Source: Halosimplex halobium (GTDB lineage Archaea; Halobacteriota; Halobacteria; Halobacteriales; Haloarculaceae). Taken from it: 64,000 nucleotides of DNA. The notes beneath the pieces were generated by a model. The model made no database searches. It had not been told where the DNA came from and worked only from the letters and a program-made list of their open reading frames with translations. Position 1 is the stretch's first letter. Each line of letters begins with the position of its first letter. The translations under genes and the position numbers were made by a program. Of this stretch, positions 59,709-64,000 are shown in pieces. The DNA lies in contig NZ_JBLKNX010000005.1 in the NCBI RefSeq assembly GCF_051414055.1, forward strand, positions 62,001-126,000. Direction: 5' to 3'.

Positions 59709-62045
59709 TCACTCGAATCGCTCCAGTTCCGCCGCGACCTTCGGGCCGCCCAAGTGTGAAAGTAGCGGTCGGGTCGCCTCCCCGAGCGCCCGCATGCACT
59801 GCCCGTGGGAGTGAAAGCCCAACTCGTCGGCCACCGCGCCCCACGAATGTCCCTGCAACGCCTTCCGCACCAGCAGACGCTCCTGGCGGGGGTCGAGTAG
59901 CGTCCCGCTCGGGTCGTCGTCCTCGCCGCCGTCGCCGGAGGAGTCGGCCTCGGTCAGGTACCGGACGGTCAGCCGCCGGAGCGGCCGCGGCGAGGTGTCG
60001 AAGATGCCGGCGCCGCCGACCGTTCCGGCGAGCAGCCGCCACTCCCACTCCGAGAGGTCGAGTTCGGGCGTCGCGTCCGCACTGCGCAGCGCCGCCCGCA
60101 CCACGTCGGGATCCATGTCGTCCAGCGGGTCCGACAGCATCGCCCCGACGCGGTCGACGAACCACCGGGAGTGGCGGTCGGCCAGCTCCCGGCCGGCGTC
60201 GCTCGTGGGGTCGAGCATCACCGCCGAGTACTCGCCGCTGGCGTCGTTGCGTGTCGTCGAGAGGTGGACGGTCGCGTAGCCGTTCGCCCGCCAGAACTGC
60301 AGGAGTTCCGGCGTCGCGCCGTAGCCGGTGCCCAGCCAGTCCACGTCGTCGGCGAACTCACCCCGTATCTCGGCGAGCAAGCGCGAGCCGAGGCCGCGCG
60401 AGCGGACGGCGTGGTGGGTCGCGATCCGGAGGACGCGCAGCCCCTCCGGCACGCCCGCGTCCTCGTCTCGCAGCTGGCTCGTCAGCACGTCCGGGATCAT
60501 GTTCCCGCGGACACGGCCGCCCTCGTACATGTGCGCACGCAGGTCTGCGGGGAGGTTCCCCTCGCGGGCCAGCAGCGCGACCGAGACGACGTGGCCCCCG
60601 TGGGTGAGCGCGCGGACGGTCACGTTCGGCGCGTCGAGCAGGCGGGCCAGATCCGACGGCTCCGTGCGGTAGTGGGCGGCGACGAGCAGCCCGAAGACCT
60701 CCCGGAGCAGGTGTTCGTCGGCCAGCAGGTCGGCGGCGTCGAACGCGCGGTAGTCGATCGAGTCGGCGCTCTCGCCCTCGTTCGCCCCGACGCCGGCGTC
60801 CTCGACGAGCGGGTCGACGGCGGGGCTAGCGTCGAGCAGGAGCGCGCGGAAGGCCCACACCTCCACGGGGTCGCCGGCGGCGTAGCGGATCGGGTCGGTC
60901 ATCGACGCGTCCGTCACCGCGAAGTCGCTGTCGGCCAGGCGGTCGCGGAAGCGGACGGAGAACCCCCGGCCGGCGCCCTCGTAGCCGTGGACCGTCGTGG
61001 TGAACGCCGCCGCGGGCGCGTCGAGGAACCGTTCGAGCAGCCCCACGGGCAGCGCCGCGGCCTCGTCGACGACGACCGCGTCGGGTTCCCCGGGCAACTC
61101 GGCCGCGTCGGTCGGTTTCGCGAAGCGGACGCGGCCGGCCGGACCGTCGGTATCCGCGCTGCCGTCTGATTCCAGCAGTTTCGGGTCGGACTCGTCGGGG
61201 TCGCCGGCGAGCGCGCCGGCGTCGGCGAGTACCTCGCGGGCGCGGGCGAAGACTTCCGCTGCACTTCGATACTGCGGCGCGGTGACGAGCACGTCCCGCC
61301 CGTCGAGCGCGAGCGCACCCGCGGCGAGGCCGGCGGCGCTCGACTTCCCGCGGCCGCGGTCGGCCTCGACGACGACGGCGTTGCCGGGCTCCGCCAGCCC
61401 CTCCAGCGTCTCCACCGCGGTCACCTGGTCGTCGGTCCGGCACCGCTCGTAGACGGCGGCCGGGAACGCGGGGTCGTCGGGGACCGCCGGCGGGTCGGCC
61501 GGACGGCGCGGCGCGGGGTCGGTCAGCCCGTCGCGCTCGACGGTCGGGTCGCCCGCCCCGTCGCCCACGTCGACGACGCCGACCCCGGGATGGGCGCGGA
61601 GCAACTCGACCAGCCGGCGCCGGAAGTTGCCGGCCACCTCGGACACGTCGAACGGCGGGACGGCCAGCGTCTCGTCGAAGGCGTCGCGTCGGCCGGGCCA
61701 CGCGTCGAGCGGCGGGACACAGAGGACGAGCAGGCCGCCGCCATCGACGGCCCCGACGGCGCGACCGAGGGCGTTCGGGCGACACGCCTCGTGGCAGTCC
61801 ACCACGAGCGCGCCGTGGGTCGTCCCGAGCAGGTCGCCCGCGCGGGCCGGCGGGACCCGCTCCCAGGGCGTCCCCTCGGCGTCGCCGAGGTAGGTCACGT
61901 CCCGCGAGTCGATGTCGACCGCGTCGAGCGCCCGCTCGGCGGCTTCGCGGGTGGCGTCCCCCTCCCCCGAGAGGACGAGCAGCCGCCGCTCGTTGGTGGC
62001 GCTGGCCTCCGCGCGCAGGGCCTCGGCGACGCGGCCGACGGTCAT
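59709..62045 (-). CDS. tmcA: tRNA(Met) cytidine acetyltransferase TmcA, 778 aa
   Basis: TmcA/Kre33-type enzyme making N4-acetylcytidine in RNA. Domains: N-terminal DUF1726-like region (residues 1-190), RecD-like helicase with Walker A EADRGRGKSSAAG (about 228) and DEAAALPVG (about 320), GNAT acetyltransferase with IATHHAVRSRGLGSRLL (about 540), and a C-terminal tRNA-binding region with LHSHGQCMRALGEATRP-like sequence. Start at 62045 (MTVGRVAEAL). A TnpB element begins immediately after its stop codon. It is divergent from the nitronate monooxygenase with 73 bp between starts. Confidence 0.93.
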   Translation of the reverse strand: MTVGRVAEALRAEASATNERRLLVLSGEGDATREAAERALDAVDIDSRDVTYLGDAEGTPWERVPPARAGDLLGTTHGALVVDCHEACRPNALGRAVGAVDGGGLLVLCVPPLDAWPGRRDAFDETLAVPPFDVSEVAGNFRRRLVELLRAHPGVGVVDVGDGAGDPTVERDGLTDPAPRRPADPPAVPDDPAFPAAVYERCRTDDQVTAVETLEGLAEPGNAVVVEADRGRGKSSAAGLAAGALALDGRDVLVTAPQYRSAAEVFARAREVLADAGALAGDPDESDPKLLESDGSADTDGPAGRVRFAKPTDAAELPGEPDAVVVDEAAALPVGLLERFLDAPAAAFTTTVHGYEGAGRGFSVRFRDRLADSDFAVTDASMTDPIRYAAGDPVEVWAFRALLLDASPAVDPLVEDAGVGANEGESADSIDYRAFDAADLLADEHLLREVFGLLVAAHYRTEPSDLARLLDAPNVTVRALTHGGHVVSVALLAREGNLPADLRAHMYEGGRVRGNMIPDVLTSQLRDEDAGVPEGLRVLRIATHHAVRSRGLGSRLLAEIRGEFADDVDWLGTGYGATPELLQFWRANGYATVHLSTTRNDASGEYSAVMLDPTSDAGRELADRHSRWFVDRVGAMLSDPLDDMDPDVVRAALRSADATPELDLSEWEWRLLAGTVGGAGIFDTSPRPLRRLTVRYLTEADSSGDGGEDDDPSGTLLDPRQERLLVRKALQGHSWGAVADELGFHSHGQCMRALGEATRPLLSHLGGPKVAAELERFE

Positions 62046-62118
62046 GGGTCCCCGTCCGCCGCCGAGCGACAAATGCCCGCCGATCGGATTGAAGGGCGGT
62101 CGCCGCGCAGAGTCTGGC

Positions 62119-63174
62119 GTGTCCCTCCACACGTCGCTCTGTGACGCGTTCGGGATCGACCACCCCGTCGTCCAGGCGCCGGTCGGGAGCGTCTCGACGC
62201 CCGAACTGGCGGCGGCGGTCTCCGCGGCCGGCGGGCTCGGGACGCTCGCGGTGACCTGGCGCGACCTCGCGGAGACGCGCGCCGCGGTCGCCGCCATCCG
62301 CGACCGGACCGACGCGCCGTTCGCGGTGAACCTCGTCCTCGACGACGACGCCCGCGAGCGGCCCACCGGCGAGCACCTGACGGCGTGTCTCGACGCCGGC
62401 GCGCCCCTCGTCTCGTTCTCGTTCGGCGACCCGGCGTCGTACGTCGACCGGGTCCACGACGCCGGCGCCGACGTGCTTGCGACGGTGGGGAGCGCCGACG
62501 AGGCGCGCGCGGCGGTCGCGGCGGGCGTCGACGCGGTCGTCGCGCAGGGCTGGGAGGCCGGCGGCCACGTCCAGAGCGACGTGGCGACGACGGCGCTGGT
62601 GCCCCGCGTGGCCGACGCGACGCCCGAGGACGTGCCGGTGGTCGCGGCCGGCGGCGTCGCGGACGGGCGCGGGCTCGCGGCGGTCCTCGCGCTGGGGGCG
62701 GACGGCGCCTGGCTCGGGACCCGCTTCGTCGCCACCGAGGAGGCCGACGCCCACGAGCGCTACCGCGAGCGCCTCGTCGCCGGCGAGGCGACGGAGACGG
62801 TCCGGGGAACGCCGTTCCCGAAGGGCTGGCCCGGCCAGCCCCACCGGACGCTCGCCTCGCCGGCCACCGAGCGGTGGATCGCGGCCGGCCGACCGCCGGT
62901 GGCCGAGCGGGATGACGCCGACGACGTGGTCGCCGACCTCGACGGCGACCCGCTCGAACGCTACGTCGACCTGCCGCCGCTGTCGGGGGTCGACGGGAGT
63001 GTCGAGGAGCTGCCACACTACGCCGGCCAGAGCGTCGGCGGGGTCGACGCGGTGGCGCCGGCCGCCGCCGTCGTCGCGGAGCTGGTCGAGGGGGCCGAGC
63101 GGACGCTGCGCTCGCTGGCCCCGGACCGCGACGCCGACGGGCCGGGGGTGGACGGACCGGACGGACGCGGGTGA
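62119..63174 (+). CDS. Nitronate monooxygenase / 2-nitropropane dioxygenase-type flavoprotein, 351 aa
   Basis: FMN-binding TIM barrel. FGIDHPVVQAPVGSVSTPEL is the family N-terminus, VVAQGWEAGGHVQSDV holds the catalytic His region (about residue 146), and VVAAGGVADGRGLAAVLALG then GAWLGTRFVATEE bind the FMN phosphate. It oxidises nitronates such as 3-nitropropionate, or acts as an NAD(P)H:quinone reductase. GTG start at 62119. The last 20 residues are Asp/Gly-rich and probably disordered. Confidence 0.88.
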   Translation: MSLHTSLCDAFGIDHPVVQAPVGSVSTPELAAAVSAAGGLGTLAVTWRDLAETRAAVAAIRDRTDAPFAVNLVLDDDARERPTGEHLTACLDAGAPLVSFSFGDPASYVDRVHDAGADVLATVGSADEARAAVAAGVDAVVAQGWEAGGHVQSDVATTALVPRVADATPEDVPVVAAGGVADGRGLAAVLALGADGAWLGTRFVATEEADAHERYRERLVAGEATETVRGTPFPKGWPGQPHRTLASPATERWIAAGRPPVAERDDADDVVADLDGDPLERYVDLPPLSGVDGSVEELPHYAGQSVGGVDAVAPAAAVVAELVEGAERTLRSLAPDRDADGPGVDGPDGRG

Positions 63175-63417
63175 ACGGCGACGCCCCGGGCTTCGGGGAG
63201 GTGGGCGCGAGCGGGCGTGACGTGTGCAGACTGCTCGCACGCCGTTGCAGCTTCGAAAGTGCTTTTAGTACTCCTCTGCCAGATGGGTGTACAGCCCGCG
63301 CGGGGTTGATGATGCTCCTAGCCTCTCAGGATATTCCGCCGCGATTTTCTCGCGGCGCCCGGGCCTGGCCCGGACCGGCGGGGGAGCGCGAGCCCACGCG
63401 CGGGAGGTGATCCACAA
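63175..63417 (+). promoter_or_regulatory. Promoter and long 5' leader of the L7Ae-S28e operon
   Basis: A TTTTAGTA box near 63262-63269 implies a leader of about 120 nt. The leader contains TTGATGATG (63306-63314, box-C-like), a perfect 8-bp hairpin (CGCCGCGA/TCGCGGCG, 63337-63357) and a good Shine-Dalgarno GGAGGTGAT 8 nt before the ATG. Most other genes here appear leaderless, so this leader is notable. Archaeal L7Ae binds kink-turns and has been shown to control its own mRNA in some archaea; a complete kink-turn was not identified here. Confidence 0.45.
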
Positions 63418-63780
63418 ATGCCAGTATACGTAGATTTCGACGTGCCCGCGGACCTCGAGGACGACGCCCTCGAGGCCCTCGAGGTCGCACGAGACACAGG
63501 CACCGTGAAGAAGGGAACCAACGAGACGACCAAGACCGTCGAGCGCGGCAACGCCGAGCTCGTCTTCGTCGCCGAGGACGTCCAGCCCGAGGAGATCGTC
63601 ATGCACCTCCCGGAGCTGGCCGACGAGAAAGACATCCCGTTCGTCTTCATCGGCACGCAGGACGACGTCGGCCACGCGGCCGGCCTCGAAGTCGGCAGCG
63701 CCGCGGCAGCCATCGTCGACGCGGGCGACGCGGGGAGTGACGTCGACGACATCGCCGGCAAGGTCGAGGAACTCCGGTAG
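63418..63780 (+). CDS. rpl7ae: Ribosomal protein L7Ae, 120 aa
   Basis: L7Ae binds kink-turns in 23S rRNA, box C/D and H/ACA guide RNAs and RNase P RNA. TGTVKKGTNETTKTVERGNA (about residues 28-47) is the RNA-binding signature, followed by LVFVAEDVQPEEIVMHLPEL and a C-terminal GSAAAAIVDAGD. The start at 63418 is fixed by the Shine-Dalgarno at 63402-63410. It heads the conserved archaeal L7Ae-S28e-L24e-Ndk operon, of which the second gene begins 10 bp downstream. Confidence 0.97.
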   Translation: MPVYVDFDVPADLEDDALEALEVARDTGTVKKGTNETTKTVERGNAELVFVAEDVQPEEIVMHLPELADEKDIPFVFIGTQDDVGHAAGLEVGSAAAAIVDAGDAGSDVDDIAGKVEELR

Positions 63781-63790
63781 GTGACCCGGT

Positions 63791-64000
63791 ATGTCTGCTG
63801 AAGAATCCGACGGAGACGGCGGTTCCACGGCCGCCGAAGTCATCGAAGTCGTGGGCCGCACGGGGATGCACGGCGAGGCCATGCAGGTCAAGTGCCGGAT
63901 CCGCGGCGGCGAGAACCAGGGCCGCATCATCACGCGAAACGTCCTCGGGCCGGTCCGGGAGGGCGACGTGCTCCAGCTCCGCGAGACCGCGCGCGAGGCC
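63791..64000 (+). CDS. rps28e: Ribosomal protein S28e, 3'-truncated by the window
   Basis: The visible 70 codons begin MSAEESDGDGGSTAAEVIEV and continue VGRTGMHGEAMQVKCRIRGG then NQGRIITRNVLGPVREGDV and LQLRETAREA, the S28e signature near its C-terminal end. The open frame runs off the window edge, so only a few residues and the stop are missing. An acidic N-terminal extension of about 15 residues is typical of haloarchaea. AGGTGA lies 6 nt before the ATG, overlapping the L7Ae stop, so translation is reinitiated in the operon. Confidence 0.96.
   Translation, partial: MSAEESDGDGGSTAAEVIEVVGRTGMHGEAMQVKCRIRGGENQGRIITRNVLGPVREGDVLQLRETAREA

Overview
The window reads as chromosomal DNA of a haloarchaeon (class Halobacteria). 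The base composition is GC-rich. The predicted proteins are strongly acidic (Asp/Glu-rich) and the informational genes are archaeal: aIF5A, aIF1A, deoxyhypusine synthase, TmcA, RtcA, L7Ae and S28e. HalOD1 domains and many very small CxxC zinc-finger proteins point the same way. Several genes have a TATA-like box about 28 nt before the start codon, as expected for leaderless haloarchaeal transcripts. No cdc6/orc gene, rRNA, complete tRNA or CRISPR array was seen.

Layout. 0-11 kb: 3' part of an ABC1/UbiB kinase, a VapBC module, an aminotransferase, aIF5A overlapping an agmatinase-family gene, a zinc-ribbon/low-complexity protein, a NIF3-like protein, a degenerate Mre11-like protein, a tRNA-binding-domain protein, YchF and a SprT-like protein. 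11-21 kb: an 82-bp palindromic element, an aldehyde dehydrogenase-reductase pair, deoxyhypusine synthase, PEP carboxykinase, an ABC exporter and RtcA. 21-25 kb: a second PIN toxin module, a methyltransferase, a cold-shock protein, a potassium channel, a nitroreductase and a GC-rich minisatellite. 25-37 kb: an alpha-glucan cluster (a double GH15 protein of 1509 aa, a GH13 amylase, a GT4 glycosyltransferase and MalQ). 37-47 kb: aIF1A, a geranylgeranyl-reductase-like protein, squalene synthase, a GlpA-like oxidoreductase, LeuRS and a Tat-exported CapA-like protein. 47-58 kb: a flavin oxidoreductase, two PAP2-type membrane proteins, a frameshifted VOC gene, an aldo/keto reductase, FKBP, a P450 and hypotheticals. 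58-64 kb: a TnpB element lodged between tmcA and a DUF456 gene, a nitronate monooxygenase, and the start of the L7Ae-S28e ribosomal operon, cut by the window edge.

How genes work together. aIF5A, the agmatinase homologue and deoxyhypusine synthase form the set proposed for aIF5A modification in haloarchaea. GH15, GH13, GT4 and MalQ can together build, trim and degrade an alpha-glucan. The squalene synthase and the reductase belong to isoprenoid lipid metabolism. PEP carboxykinase provides gluconeogenesis.

The most interesting non-coding signals are three. First, two divergent copies of an about 280-nt element (32333-32611 on minus, 46293-46572 on plus) share conserved blocks and compensating hairpins, and each lies about 115-125 nt upstream of a gene in the same orientation; this looks like an undescribed structured RNA or repeat family. 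Second, two 82-bp nested palindromes lie 40 kb apart with identical 17-bp arms and an inverted central loop. Third, perfect palindromes sit directly before both toxin-antitoxin modules and before the cold-shock gene.
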